Shown one piece after another: positions 43,334 through 57,369 of a DNA stretch of 64,000 nucleotides; within the stretch, counting starts at the first letter, position 1; the number at the start of each line of letters is the position of its first letter. The notes beneath the pieces are model-generated. The model was not told the DNA's origin, did not search any database, and saw only the letters and a list, made by a program, of their open reading frames with translations. Source of the DNA: Hydractinia symbiolongicarpus (taxonomy: Eukaryota > Cnidaria > Hydrozoa > Anthoathecata > Hydractiniidae). Made by a program: the position numbers and the translations under genes. Location of the stretch: positions 3,348,001-3,412,000 of the forward strand of contig NC_079875.1 in assembly GCF_029227915.1 (NCBI RefSeq), read 5' to 3'.

Positions 43334-43729
43334 TACCGTAATGCTTCGAATAAATGCCCTCTTCTATTAAACGCCCCCCCCCCTCGAATAGACGCCCTCC
43401 TTTTCAGTCATTTTTTAAATAAACGCCCCCTCGAATAGACGCCCCCTCATAAGGGGAGTTTATGCGAGGCGATAGTAAAAGTATACTTACTTACTTTTTT
43501 CCCAAATCTTAGGTTTAAAGTTGGAAATTTAGCTTTTCGCTTTTGAAGTTTACTTTCTGTTGTGAAGATATATATTATAGGTATCCTTAAAAAACTGCAA
43601 AAGAGACGAAGTGCAAAATCTTTAATAAACGCCCCCTCTTTTAAACGCCCCCCTCGAATAGAAGTCCCCCCAAAAAAATGTCAAAAAATTTAATAAACGC
43701 CCCGGGCGTTTATTCGAAGCATTACGGTA
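43334..43729. mobile_element. MITE with TIR TACCGTAATGCTTCGAATAAA, 396 bp
   Basis: The left end TACCGTAATGCTTCGAATAA has an exact inverse complement at the right end (about 43709-43729). The interior consists of several degenerate subterminal repeats of the AAACGCCCCCTCGAATAGACGCCC type, which pair within and between halves. No coding capacity. A TA dinucleotide at each tip may be the target duplication. Confidence 0.8.
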
Positions 43730-45270
43730 AAAATTTATAGGAAAATTACATTAAGTTGTCCTTTAACCAAATATAAACTAAAGTTGGCAATCATATTAAT
43801 TTTTTTGAGAAAATGTTAAAAAAAAGACATTACCTACTTACTAGCAGAATTTGAACATACAATTTGCGTGAAATAATTTTCTGCAGGAGTTGAATAATTC
43901 AAAAATATACGCCTAATTTCACTCAGGTTTTCTTGACATTTATAGGTTTAGGTAAAACCTTCAAGTGACGTTAATTGAGTCCAAGTGTTCATTATTTACA
44001 ATACAAAGATCTAAATGAAATTACATTAAATTGTTTAACGATGTATATTGTTTTGTATTTGTAAGATAGAAAAGATTCAAAACTAGAATAAAGTTTCATT
44101 GAATTCATACGAAAAAAGAACGTGAGCTGCTCTCAGCATAAGCAAATAAACTTGCAAATTACCTGAGAAGAAGGCAAAGATTGGAAAGTTGAGTCGCGTT
44201 GTAGCAACCTTGTAGCAAACATGATATCGGCGTGTAGTAAACTTAACAATTAAAGAAAAGTATTTTACCCTTAAGTACCTTAAAGAAAAAGCCTTTATAA
44301 GCAACAGAGTAAAACTTTGATTACCAGCTGTTTAATCAAATACCGCAAAAAACCTTCTGAATTTTTTTATTTTAGTCAAATCTTGCTCCTAATATAAGCT
44401 TTGAATAACCGGAGTCTCGTGTACTTCTTTTTCTACCCAGAAACACCAATTAATAAAATAAATCAAAACATTTTTGCTGTCAAATGATTAAGAGAATAGT
44501 CATTTTGTTGATACGAACTTTTTTTTGCAATTTTGGTAACGGCCTCGAAAAAGTGCTTATACTTTTTTGTAGAATAAAAATAACATCAATTAAACAGAGG
44601 GAATTATCTTTACTTTAGCCAAAAAATTTTCTTTTTCTTTTTTCTAGTTAACAGAAGTTCCACTAAGCGTTATTGGAACAGGTTATTATTATTATTACTA
44701 TTATTATTATTATTATTATTGAAATTATTTACCCAGGATAGCCTCTTCAGTTCCTACTGGTATTGCTATCAACGAAGGTCCTGCAAAGGGGTCCTAGTGC
44801 ATTTAAAGCTCCCATTTGAGCTAAAAACTGCAAAACACACGCGTGAACAATAACGTCAATTTTTTAATTGTTTAATTTTGCTGTTTACCAAATTTGACAA
44901 AAAGGGTTCCCGAAAAAGATATATTTTAACATTTGGGCTTGTTGACTTTAAAATCATGTTCAGCATTATTGAATAGTTGTATATAAATCTAACATTAAAA
45001 AACTGTTGTAGCAGGCTGTTTGTTTCCTGTGTGAACCTAGATGTTCCACTTTCAGGAAAGGACTTTACTTCGTTTAACACTAAATGGGTTAAATCTTTTC
45101 TCCAAAATTTATACTCACTGATTCTCGCTGATTCTTCCAGCTACGGATTTATGTGAACATTAAAACTCGAATTCAATTTGACAAATTAAATTTGTAAGCT
45201 TCGTGGATTGGATTTTGCGGTATCGCCTTTCTTTACGTTTGCTTTCGCATTGTGAATCACCCCAATACTT
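43730..45270. other. No gene; ATT microsatellite
   Basis: AT-rich. An (ATT)n microsatellite with one interruption occupies about 44682-44720. No supported exon. Confidence 0.45.
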
Positions 45271-45441
45271 CTAAGTTAAATCGCATTGCTTCTTGGTACT
45301 TTCGTATTTTAACTGTACGTTTTCCAATTTTTTTTTTCTTTTAACTTTGTCGACGCAAACAGAAGGAGGAACAACCGCTGAGTTTGCCATTGCTCGCTTA
45401 ACAATGTTTGTGATGGTTTCTTCTAGTTGATTTCGGTCCAT
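45271..45441 (-). CDS. Hypothetical 56-aa basic protein or first exon
   Basis: ATG at 45441 starts MDRNQLEETITNIVKRAMAN, a helix followed by a Lys-rich region (DKVKRKKKLENVQLKYES). The composition is protein-like and the ATG follows an A-rich leader. It resembles the start of transposon-encoded proteins but I cannot assign it. No continuation found. Confidence 0.3.
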   Translation of the reverse strand: MDRNQLEETITNIVKRAMANSAVVPPSVCVDKVKRKKKLENVQLKYESTKKQCDLT

Positions 45442-45674
45442 TTTTGTTAGAAAAAAAAACGTTTCAACACTGTGGCAACAAACCAAGTTCTTGCAATTTT
45501 TAAAGCATCCTTTCCTAACGTGTCTTCACCCCATTACCTTCTTTCCTGTATCGCGAAGGAAATTTCAGAACCTGTGTTTTTATTTCAGCTAAAGCTACAG
45601 GAAAGATATTATTTGGAAAATACATTATACCCAAAACGCTGTAACACTGCATGTGTTTCTATGGATTAGCGTCA

Positions 45675-45800
45675 TACCGCATACCTTTACTACAGCGCTC
45701 CACCTGAACAGGCGGCTCCATTTACCCGCAATTAAGCGCTCAACCCGGCATTCAACGCTTAATTACTGGCGGTGAACCCGTCTTTCGACGCTGGTTTTCC
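45675..45800. repeat. Dispersed repeat with GCGCTCCACCTGAACA core, also at about 46985-47065
   Basis: Both places share AGCGCTCCACCTGAACA followed by a GC-richer stretch with GCGCT(T/C)AAC-like motifs and GGCGGT. The pair marks an interspersed repeat family of unknown class. The surrounding 45.8-48.1 kb has no supported gene. Confidence 0.5.
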
Positions 45801-48230
45801 TGGCTATCTCTATAATAATATCTGTTGTCTTGAAGCCAGATAAAACAAATGCAATATAGTTTTATCTACTTCGCTCCAACAGGCGTACTTACGTGAATTT
45901 TCAACGGGCCAACGGCAACGAATAATATAATTCCCTGTGTCTGTAACTTTTGCGAAGTGGATTATAGCAAGAAGGGTAGATAAACAGCAGGAAAAACATC
46001 TTATCTCGCAGCTATTGATATCTATTCAAACTCTGTATTGTTTTTAATAACAGTGGAATTATAAGAACGTCTCACTCGTTCCAGTCCTTTAAGCTCTGTC
46101 CCCTAAATTGTCCCCTAACAAATGGCACGCGGGAAATTTTTTATTATTATTATTACAATTACCACATGTTTGTCTGTCCATTGAACAGATTTTTTAGCTT
46201 TAATTAATATGTACTGTACTTGTATCTCAAGAAATATCTATTTTTTGGAATAATGCTTCAAGCCCGTAGTCTCTCCATTTAAATCTTGACAACGCCGGAA
46301 ACTCTATTTTTAACAAAATACCTATAAAGCCATCATTTCTATAAAGCGGTACATCTTTTATATATCTGCTTTAGAGATTTCACCTTGTATGTTGTGTATT
46401 TTTAAAGGTATTATCACTTTAAATAAGAGACAGAAAAAATAATTTTAATTTTGTATATCGGAAAAATGGGATGCAGGAGGCGAGATGTGAGCTGCCAGAC
46501 TGCGATTTTTTATAACCAAAGGGTTTGTTTAATCAAAAAAAAACATTATTGATCGAAAGAAATTAATAAATTAATTTATTTCTCTAATTAATTTAATTAT
46601 TTTAATTTTTAAAAATGGATGTGCAACATTGTTTACCTGTACTAAGTGTTTAGCCCAGTGTCACAATCTTCTATTTTGAACTTTCGTAGGAACATATCCC
46701 GCAAAGAAAAAAATGTTGGATGACTGTTGTAACTATAACAGGTTAACAACGGTCTGTGACCTGGTTCCCAGGTAATTTTGCCTTGTTGATAAAGTTGATG
46801 GCGGCCTCTCCGTAATAAGGGCTCGGGGGCTAAAAGACCCTGGGGGTGAGGTTGAACGGGTTGTAAACTGAGTTTTTAGATTCGCTAAAGTTGTGGGAAA
46901 GTTATTTTTTGAAACATATATTACACTCGCCGCACTTAGATGTTGTGTGCGTTTTTTCTCGATTTACGACATATTGCACATCTGTACTAAAGCGCTCCAC
47001 CTGAACATGTAGCACAGTTTATGGCTCTTATTAGGCGCTTCACTGGGCGGTCAACGCCTGATCCTCAGCTTCAAAATTGATGCATTCTAAATATTCCGAT
47101 ACTATTTTTGAAAAAAATTGTTAACTCAGATAAATACGAGAAAACCCTTGGAGGATGGAGAAATTTCAGCGTCGAGAAAACTTAATAAAAGTTGAGAATT
47201 TTGTTAATTAAATCCATGTCTTTATTTGACTTTAACAAAAAAAACAAAAATCGAAGCAAAATGGTTTGGCAAAATAATCCATAATAAACTCGATATTTTA
47301 AAGCTTTTCTTTTACTTAATGTGACTCGACTTTTTTATTAATTTGTTTACTTGACAAATTAATCCATGCAATATAAAAACAATATTTTGATTAATATATT
47401 TAATCCGCACTGAAAATATCTCATCATGTCGCCCGCTTTAATACTGAAATAATATAGTATAAAATTCATTGAATTAGCCCATTTTAATTTAATTCCAAAT
47501 GTTTAATACGACATCTGAAGTAGCTATATATTCTCTTACATTACATTTAGATATATACAAATCTCAAAAAAAAAAAAAATTTTCAAATCGCGCAAAAGTA
47601 AAGATACTTATTTCTCTTGTACAATGAGGATGACTATGTTTTATAAGCAGGTCACAAAACTAACACAACAGATTCATGAGTTCCTTCTACTTTGTAAGAG
47701 AAACAAGACCCACTATAATTCCCTTGTGTATACATTCTAAATAAACTGTCGCGAACGATAAAAAACAAAGAAGTAAGCAAGAAGGAAATTTATTAACTAC
47801 TGTGAAAAAACTAACAACAATAGCCATCAAGATAATACCTCTATGATGTATATTTACAGTAATGTGCTTTTAAAATGACAAATATAATTAGATGTAAATT
47901 ACATTACAATAATACAAAATCTTTACCAAAATAGTAGAGAGATTCATGCCCTATTGGCCTAAATTTTATTGGCTAAAATTTTTTCTTGGCCTACATAAAT
48001 TTATATGAAAATCCGCATAATTACGATAATACAATAGTGCTAGTCATTAACCTGTGAAACAACCGACCAGGTCGCCTGTCCTTTCAACTCAAGGTTATTT
48101 TGTGTGTACAAAACACAGCAATTTTCCTACACACACACCTCAAAGCCAATTATACATCTTGCATATGCAACGGACTTCAATATAAATCATATAGACAAGA
48201 ATTGTTTTTTCTTCTTAAATACTACTTTTG

Positions 48231-51200
48231 TTACATTGTGTGTAAATTTTTTACGCAAGTCTTTCTGCACAATTTCAATACCATAAACAACACAAAGCCA
48301 ATAACAGGTGTACTAAGGAACTCAATTGCGTTTAATATGGTTGCTGTAAAAATGATGTTCTCCTGGTTTTCGTAGCTGTACATATATAAAAACGCACGGA
48401 ATTCATTTACTCCTACGAGGAAACAAAGGCTCACTAACGATGTCGTTTCCATCCAGTTGATGAATTTCGATTTGTATGGCTTCACACGCAAATGAACTAC
48501 CAGTAGTAGGAGCATGATTGGGAGTATGAAACACAATCGTTGAATTGGATCGATGAAAAATGTAGAAAACACTGCTATGACCAGTCTTTCGTAGAGTCTC
48601 CATGTATCCCAAAATAGACATTTTTCACCATTCTTGTATTGACGAAACGGTTCTTGAAACATGTTAGAGACATACATCCTCAATACGCTGTCACTTGGAA
48701 CGTAACGACGCCAATGAAACGCAAGTGAAACGCAAATGAAACACAAGTACGCAAATGTAAATGGTGGAAATAATACGCAGCAAAAAAACTGAATGGCAGT
48801 AATTTTGTGATTTTCAAGGAGTCGAACACTTATGGATAAAGTTAACGGAAATGGTAAAATTCATAAAACGAAAAATGCAATGTTGATCTTCTGCCACATA
48901 GTGTAACACGTGATTTCTCCATTTAAGTAAAGAATACATTCTCCATTTACATTTCTGCAATTAATAAACTGCAATGAAAATTTAGCCCAAATTGTGTAAC
49001 CAAGAATGATAACATGTAGACAGCAAATGGATGCACGAAGTAGAAATCTGCGGTATCTCCAATAATATATCTTGTTCCTGCATGCAACAAACAAATAAAA
49101 GTTTTTTAGTGATCATTCTTTCAACAACTGTCATTTCTTTTAGGACAAAATTTGAAAAGGCTCTTTGGTATATTAAGGTTGAATATATCGAGTGCCAATG
49201 TATTTAAAACGTGTTGTTAGTTCTGAGGTCCACTTCGATATAAATTAAACCTTTGACCTGATAAAAAGCAACTAACACTTTTAAAATACCAGATATTCTG
49301 CTGTTTTGTTTGTAGTAATTGTAATTCGATGAAGTCACTTCATCTGTGGGTGGTGATCCGTGTATAACCACAAAATCATCCTCATTATTCAAAGTATATT
49401 CATGACGAATGTTGGAACTATCTCCGGTTTTGTTCAATTCATTTAAGCGCATTTCCTCTACTTGTAGACAAAGGTATTTTGCGAAGAAACTTATCTCTTT
49501 CAAGTACGCCAAAATTATAGCATAAGTTATACCAAAAATGATAAACACCGTCCAAAACTCTCCATGTCTAGTACATTCAACTGTAGAAAGGCATCGATTA
49601 TCAAAATAGTTGATCTGATAACCTGTTTTGCATGTTCCACAGAGTTTGCCAGTTCTATGTTTGGCACAACTCTGAATGGAAGTACATTTCCCATCCTTTT
49701 GTGAACAGCAATATTGCTCTGCACATGGAATAAATTTAGGATGACTTTCAATTAAATACCCCTAAAAACGACCCTTGCTTTTAACATAACTTTCACAATT
49801 TCCACCTACCGGGCATACGTGACACCGAATTGGCTTGTTCGACGAATTATTTTCATTAAAAGGAGGAATTTGAATCTTCTCGTTTGAAGTTTGAAGTCTG
49901 TATGTACCCCTACTACAGAACTTACAAGACAATTTATACATGTACCACTGCAAATTGTTAAAGTTTGAATAAGATGCATCATAATTTGCAGGACATGTGT
50001 GACGCAAGAATACATTAGTCCGTTCAGGAAGTGTAAGGTAAATTGATGGAACGCGATTTTTGGTACCTGATAGTGTTACATTAACATTGTTAACATTTAC
50101 CTTCAATTTTCTTGCTCGAAGTAAGGTAATCCATACAGCATCAGGTACTGCCTGCTTTCTTTCGGCAACTGTTTGTATGGTGATGTTGTTCATTTTAAAG
50201 AAAAGTCTTTCTCTTTTGTAATTGATATTATAAAATAAGGCACTTGGTGATTGCGGAGAAAAGTTCTTATAAAACTTCACATTTTTTATTGTGACATTAC
50301 TAGATTCACAAAATGTACCCCCAACACTATCTCCTATATTGTTTTTGATTATTGAAGAGTATATATAAAGTTGTGAAAGATGGGTTTTCATGGCGCCACC
50401 AGCTCTGCCTGCTCGATTAAATGTAAAGTTTGTGTTTAAATGCCACAATTTGCCTCCTTCATCATTGTTGTAAGATATATTTGAGTTACTGATATTTACA
50501 GTTGAGTGGCGAACAAATATAGCACCACCTGAAATAAAAGCACTACTGTTATGGAAGTTTGAATTGTTTATTATAATGTCACTTTTTTATGTATAATCTC
50601 CTCCACGAGATTTAACTGCGTTCTTACAGAAATTTGATGACGTGATTCATCCAGTTGAAGAAAAGAGACGAAGTGTTCCACTAATACTTTTAAACGTGTT
50701 TTTTCTTGATCCATAAAAGGTGCAATTGTTTACATCAACATGGCCGTGATCAATCATTAGTGGGGAATTAAAGAGAGAATTTGCGATAAAGGTTTTACAA
50801 TTGACTACTTTAAGATATCCAAAACTTCTCACACTCGATTTCTCCACTCTTACATTTGTGGTAAATGTTCTTTCTACTTGTATTTTGTGAGACTGACATT
50901 GTCGTAAATTTAAAGAGGAAACGTTTTTCATAGCCAACTTATTTATTGTTAAATTTGTGAATGTGATATCGAAATTTCCCATTATATAAGAGGTAGTTTT
51001 TTCGGTGAACGTGCTATGATCCAACACTACGTTAGCAGGCTTGCTTTCCCTGTCTCCAACCAAGAAACGTTTAACGTCATGAAAAGAAGAATTCTTACAG
51101 TAATGTTTATCGTGGCATTTGTCTTTTTCCTAACCATAAAAACAGTATTACCGTCTTTGAAAATGCAGTTACTAATATCAATGTCCACCGAAGTGTTGTT

Positions 51201-51869
51201 TTTCCCAGCACAGATGTTTAGAATAATAAATTTTTCAGAATAAAAACTTATATTACAAAACTTTATTCCATGTAGCGAAACGTAAGTGCCGTTAGATGGT
51301 AAAGTATTAAAAATGACAAATTCTTTTCTTGGGCAGGAAACACGGCAAATTAGCCCTTGACGCCGGCTTGAAAACTGTCTTGAATTCCGACTTGAAAACT
51401 GTCTTGAACGCCAACTTGAAAACTGTCTTGAACGCCGGCCGACATACAGTCTGGTAGGTTGTTTTGAAGGCCGTCTGACCCGCCAACCTGAACGCCGCCT
51501 TAAACGCCGCCTTGAAGGCCGACGGCATTTTTTTTTACACTGGTGATATTTAAATATTTTTGGTTTAAAAATGCTGTGGTTACTCTTCCTGATAGAGAGT
51601 GGTTTGTCAAGATTCAGTGTTTCGTTAATTGAATACACCATTTGTTCTGTTTTGCCGCCATGAAGTATAAGTGTAATACTTTTATTTTATTTCCACATGA
51701 CAAAACATCGTTACCTTTGTTCGAAACATGAATGTTGGTGCATAAAACAACTAAAGAGAAAACGGAATAATATTGGCAGATTATAAATGTGTCATTTTCC
51801 AAATTTAAAGTTGATATGCTTACCAATCAGATTGATTTCCAGTATTGGTAGCAACAGTTTCATAGCCAT
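48231..51869 (-). pseudogene. Large beta-helix/Cys-rich/multi-TM surface protein, decayed
   Basis: Exon 1 (51869-51824, MAMKLLLPILEINL) splices in phase to exon 2 from 51750 (IHVSNKGNDVLSCG), giving a signal peptide and an ectodomain start. The long exon encodes a right-handed beta-helix-like ectodomain (short NITI/SNSNIS repeats), then a Cys-rich EGF-like part (about 49850-49560), a first TM (FIIFGITYAIILAYL), and after an intron a further TM domain (49077-48231; FHWRRYVPSDSVLRMYV, ERLVIAVFSTFFIDP). I recall this layout as a cnidarian-expanded family. It is broken by frame changes near 51675 and 51050 and by stops at 50647 (TGA), 50587 (TAA), 49762 (TAG) and 48861 (TGA). The part between 49204 and 49077 also seems to lack an exon. 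Confidence 0.7.
51361..51434. repeat. Coding 24-bp tandem repeat within the beta-helix gene
   Basis: CTTGAAAACTGTCTTGAA recurs at 51367, 51391 and 51415 (period 24), followed by more degenerate GAACGCC/AAACGCC units to about 51530. On the minus strand it reads as an 8-residue Arg/Gln/Ser-rich repeat and keeps the frame open. It looks like an insertion relative to the surrounding beta-helix sequence. Confidence 0.7.
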
Positions 51870-52019
51870 GCTAAAAATAAATAAACATACCTAGTCGTAA
51901 GTTACAACAAATAAATTTAACTGTTATTATTTTGTTATTTTCAAATGTGGAAAAAAAACTACTTTTACAACAATCGCAACAATGACTAATTACAAATTTA
52001 TTGTTTTCTCAAATTAAAC

Positions 52020-52165
52020 AATAATTCGATCAATCAATCACTCAATCGATCAGTCATTAGATCCAACCAACTATTAACAAACCAAATCAACTAACCAACC
52101 AACTAAGCAATCAAAAAACCAAACAGCCAAACAAGAAAGTTAAACAAACCAATAGATTAGAAAAA
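52020..52165. repeat. Degenerate (CAAT/CAAC)n simple repeat
   Basis: A tract of CAATCAATC and AACCAACC motifs, with a 4-bp period partly lost. Confidence 0.7.
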
Positions 52166-55100
52166 TCAGCAAATAAACTAAGATCTATCCACCTTAACCT
52201 TATTATATGTCAGACAGTCTTGACTAGACTTTACTCAGTCAAAGTTGTTCTTAGGAAAATATTGTGGAAAATATAATCATCCTTTCCTGTTACAGACAGA
52301 CAAACACATTCACAAAGAGCATTAGTATATACGACTAGTCGAACAACCTGTGAAAAAATCCAATTGATTACGGAGTTCCCTTTCGTAAGTAGTGCATGTT
52401 TACTGGCATTATTTGCATAAAAAGTTTTTTATACAATCTAATTATTTACATTCAGTACTATAATGGTATAATAACATTTGTTTTTTTATTCTTAGTTTTA
52501 AATAAGCTAGGCATACTAGCTAGCTTATAATGATATGAGTAGCTTACTTATTTTGTCGCAAACATGAAATTTCAAGTTGCTTTTCAAAATTAGTGATTAC
52601 ACTATTTTTCAACCAACATCTGTAAAAATAACATTAACTAGATTACTGATCGTTGATCTTAAGAGTACCCATTTATGCTTTTTAATTGAAACAGAAAATG
52701 TGGTTTTAGCAGTATATAAATCACATATTTGTGGTTTTATCATATTTATTTGACTTTCTTTGTGTTAGGAAAACTTTGACATTGAACTCCATCTTTTCGG
52801 TATTGAAGTACTAGAATGTAAGACCTCTTTCAAGCAACTGGCAACTTTTCTTAGGATGTTCTCGCTTTTTTTTTTTTGTCACATTTTAAGCCTCTGCCCT
52901 TGATCGTATTTTTTGTTGAGTTTTAACATTTTAAAGCATATTTTTTCTTTATATGAATGTACCGCTTTCAGAAAAATAAAGACATTTTTTTTACAATTAA
53001 GAGTTTGACGTCCATGTGAACCCAGCTTTAGTATCACATTAATTAATCGAGACTGTTGTCTAGGCCTTATCATTGAATCAATAAACTTTGAACTTGCTAA
53101 AGTTTATAATGAAGTACAAAGGTGTAGCTACATAACTACATTTAGCATAAGAAGGATTATTTAAAAATTATACTTTAATCAACTGCACTCGGCTCACTTT
53201 TTAACCAGAGATGACAAACAGCAACCCCAGTTGCAGCTAAAAGATCAGATTGGTGAAGATAGCACAAAATAGTGTTGGTTAGAATGAAACTTTAATTCAT
53301 AGCTTAGCTAACTGGTCACAATATAAGTTGCAGATCAGGTTGGTTAAGGTGACACAAAAGAAAACAATAATACTGGCCGAATTTAACAAATTAAAAAAAA
53401 AAACAGAACAGCATAAATACAGTTAGCTAGTTGTAACTCAACACCAAGACATCCAAAATGACTATTGTAATCCCAACTCTGATCGTTTCATTTTCCTTCG
53501 GAAGGTGTTAACATGTTGGAGAAAAGAAAAAAAGGCAAGGAATTCTGTTCGTGCAAGGAGGTTTAGTTCGTGTTAAAACTGTATGTTTACGTTGCTATGA
53601 TTTTGTATTTGTACTTAATGTTTGGTCCTTTAGTGCAGCTGAATGTTATTATTTAAAAATATTCAAGCAGGGTATCCCGCGACTGATAGAAATTTTACTA
53701 AGGAGTTACAAAGCAATCAAGGGCTTTCCGGACCAACCGAAGGCATGGAAGACTTTATTTAATAGGTAACTAGTTGATAACGCCGTGGAAAAATCCACAA
53801 GGCAGAAGAACAATGGAAAAATATAGGATGTTTTAAGAGTTTTGCCGACGTCAGCATACCAAAAGTCTTTTGGCGAAATTTGTTTACAAGTTGCCTGTAA
53901 TATTTAGAGCTTAAAATGCTAGTGAAGAAAATGCTGACGAGCTCTGACATTGGTCAAAACGATAATAAAATATGTGAATATAAACCTTTTTTTTTTTAGT
54001 ACTTAACATGATGGTTTGTTTTTTCTGTTCATCCGCCCCTGTAAAAAAAACTTATTACGTCATAATTACTCGAAAGTAAGTATGATTAAATTCCAACAAA
54101 AAAGTAATTGAAAAAAAAATGCGGAATTTTATGCAACCATTACAAAAAATCACAAGCAGTAAATTAGTGATTTTAAACACATGTTGCGTGTACAATTGCG
54201 TTGATACAAACATCGATTGCAACGAACACGAAACATGCAGATTACTTAGACTGACTAAAAAATTAATCAAATAAATTTGTTTTAAAAAGTTAAAATGTTC
54301 ATATATGTTCTTTTAAACGTTTTTTCTTCTTGTCTTTGAAAACTAAATTGGATGCAATCAAACTTAAATCGAACCTTATCTTTTTTCAAGTAAAACCTGA
54401 TTTTCACACAAAAGTCGTTTTTAGAATATAGTCCTGGTTTTACATTAATCAGGTAAATTTTTTGAAACTAGTTATCTGTTCCAGTTACACCCCAAATAGA
54501 CTAATCATACATAAATTAAACATAAATTTGTGTAAGCAAAGTATTAAATATTTCAACTATAAATGCATTCTCTGTTGAAACGGACAACATCTATCTGTTG
54601 TTATTTATCAAAGTACCTTTCTCTAGACCAATAAAAAATGCATTATTGGTGTCATTGGGAAAAGTTGTAAAGAATGTAATCGTCTTTGTCTACCATAGAA
54701 TGAAAGATTTAGAGTATTAATATACCCGTGATACTTATTATATATTTTATTAAAAAAAATTTGCAAAGAAAATTGTTTACCTGTTTTTATTTGATACCTT
54801 CGTGGTAAGTTTGTTCCTACTCTTCATAAACCGTTAGGGCCTTCTTAATGCTGCTATGTCTTTCTTACTTTAAAGATAAAATAATAAAATAAATAAAATA
54901 CTAATAAAAATATTTTAATAAGCTTAATCGCAAAATTAATAACATTAGAAGTAAGTTGAGCCATATCTCGTCACTAAGATAAAATTTTGAGAGATCTTAT
55001 CATTAAATCCCTGTGGAATTAACTATGGTTGTTGGAATTGTTTGGTTGAGGAATCCTACTAGGGATTGTTGTAATAGATAATTGAATTAAATCCCTTCAA

Positions 55101-55330
55101 TCCCCCAATCGGTAATTTCATATTGAAATAATATCCCCCTTTAATATTTGATAAAGGTTCAAATTTAGTGCGTTTTATGACTTTCACTCCTCCCATTCTT
55201 TAATATTTAAAGATACCTTAAATCTTACAGTTCAGAAGGTTCAAATTTATCGCATTTATAGATTCAACAAAGTTTTTTTATATAAAGTTAAGACACGGCA
55301 ACTTATTAGTTAACAGAGAAATCTAAAGAG
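52166..55330. other. No gene seen
   Basis: AT-rich host DNA. The two stretches at about 53230-53275 and 53330-53365 share GATCAG.TTGGT.AAG.T..CACAAAA, a local partial duplication. No supported exon. Confidence 0.4.
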
Positions 55331-55599
55331 ATCACATCTGGGACAGTCAGCTTGGATCCAGAACAACTATAAGGCAGTGTGAATTCTGGGACTGGGATAT
55401 CGACCCTCACCCCAGACCTGTTGCTTATCAACTATCGAGGGTATACCTCTATACAAATTAACGCACATCATTTCCCACCTCAGACTCGCTGGACAGAGAG
55501 TATGCAACTCTCTGTACACATTCTTGAACATCAAGAGTTGATGGATATTGTGCATTGCATCAAATCAAAAGTGATGCATTAATTCAGTGAATGTGAAAG

Positions 55600-56110
55600 T
55601 ACACTCGATGACTATGATAGATGTAAGTGTGGGTGTAGAATTGTAGTGGATGGTAAACTTCTATGTTGGTTCTGTTATCGAGACTACATCACTTATATTG
55701 AAGTAAGACTACATCACTTATATTGAAGTATGTATGTGGAAACTGTGAAGCTATAGAACTGAATCTTTGTTTGGATTTACAAAATTGTAATGTCTAAAAT
55801 TGCTTTTTAAAAGAAGACTTCAAAATCAAAAGACTTCTACACCAATGTTAATTTATGTATTATTAAGGATGTGATGGTAGGAAATATAGTAGTAAGTGGG
55901 CATTACCATGTAATAAGTGTAAAGATGAGATATACGTGATAGGATACCTATCTAATGATAAAATCTCAGCATTAATAGCGAAGACCCAAACAAATGTCTA
56001 TTCTCATGGTATGTCTCAGTATAGTCCAGGCTCCGCTATAACAATGTCATTTAATGTTATTGACCACCCAGGATGGTTGTCTAAGTACTTACAGATAATG
56101 TAGAGGGTAG
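55600..56110 (+). pseudogene. Remnants of Cys-rich (zinc-ribbon-like) coding sequence
   Basis: Plus-strand fragments carry CKCGC and CWFC, then YVCGNCE, and later CNKCKDEIYVIGYLSNDKIS in an open stretch of about 79 codons ending at 56103. They resemble small zinc ribbons and may correspond to the Cys-rich 173-aa gene class, but no alignment was possible. A 25-bp exact tandem duplication (55681-55705 and 55706-55730) lies inside. Confidence 0.35.
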
Positions 56111-56779
56111 AAGATTAACATAGATTCATTTGAAAGAATGAAATTGGTAAAATCACAGCAAACTCTGATAGTGAAGATGATGAGAAATAAGTATTCCAAG
56201 GATCATGCAGAGCAATTATCACGTTTACAAATGTATATAAGCATGAACGTAACTTCTACGTACAGACCTACGTAGAAGAATGTGCATATAAGAAGGTATT
56301 AATGCATAGGATTAATTACCTTAATAACTCTGGTGATGACAATAAGAGTGTGATGTAGTATGGTTCCCTAATCGAGACCTACAATAGATTTCATTATATA
56401 AGAGTTAATATGATAAATAAATGCTAAGGGAAATAGGCAGTGTAACTTTAATAAGGAAGGAGGCGACAAGGTTAATTATAAGGGTAGATCTACTATGCCT
56501 ATAGAAGAGCTTAAGGAGCCAATTAGTGAACTTTAAAATGTGAACTTTATTGATATATCAGTGTATACCATAGGTCTATACTGCGAAATCCGTGTACAAG
56601 CTGCGCAAAGGAGAAATCTAGAGGTATACATGGAGGAACCTAACAAAAAAGCAAAACGCCTTATACGATATGTAGAACAACTGGTTGATCCTCTTACTGT
56701 AGAAGTATTCTGCTAACAATTTTGTGAACCCTGAGGACGTTCAAAACAGAGTATTTTGGTGGATTTTCTGGAGTATTGG

Positions 56780-57260
56780 TTACACACTGTACAGAATGAT
56801 ATTTTTAAACAACACCTTGTCCTTACACTCTTGTTGCCCTTTAGCTACTAGCTCTGCCCGTTCCTTCTGACTCTCTAACGCACCCATTCCGTTGGCACTA
56901 TATAGCACTGTTTTTCTTACATCGTTAAGCGGATTTCGTAGTCACTCGCCGTTTCATTATCTATAGCTTTGAAGATGATACTAACAATAGAGTTCAATCT
57001 TAATTTTGCTAAGAGTCTAATACTTGTATTTTTTTGTGCCTTTAGGTTCAATTTCCTAAATGCATTCCTTAATCCTGCTTGACCTAAAGCAATAGCAATA
57101 GCAATGCATACAGGTGTACCAACACTTGTTGTTAATGCAGCAATACCACCACTACTTGTATTACCTAATAATGTATAATCATTCCATTTTACAATTGTGC
57201 CATAGGTTTTAAATCTCTTAGAGAGTTAATCACGCTCTTTAATCTATATACTTGACTTGC
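56780..57260 (-). pseudogene. Eroded homologue of the 212-aa membrane-hairpin protein
   Basis: Minus strand across several frames: SSGGIAALTTSVGTPVCIAI, ALGQAGLRNAFRKLNLKAQK and SIRLLAKIKIEL align with ITSAAGIATLATGFGAPIAI, AVGIGQVGLKIASKRTQYKV and CIKLLAKSKLD of the gene at 9023-9661. Multiple frame changes and stops. Confidence 0.65.
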
Positions 57261-57369
57261 TATATTTCTTTCCATGTCGTGTGCACTTGGTAGTAATGAA
57301 GGATATAGCTTCTTGTGTTTCATATTTATTAGAGAATCTGCATGGTAATTGCTGTAAAAACCATATTTT

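Noticed and set aside
43334-43729. CRISPR-like array of CGCCCCC repeats
   Set aside because: The repeats are irregular and inverted, bounded by perfect TIRs; this is a MITE in an animal genome, not a CRISPR.
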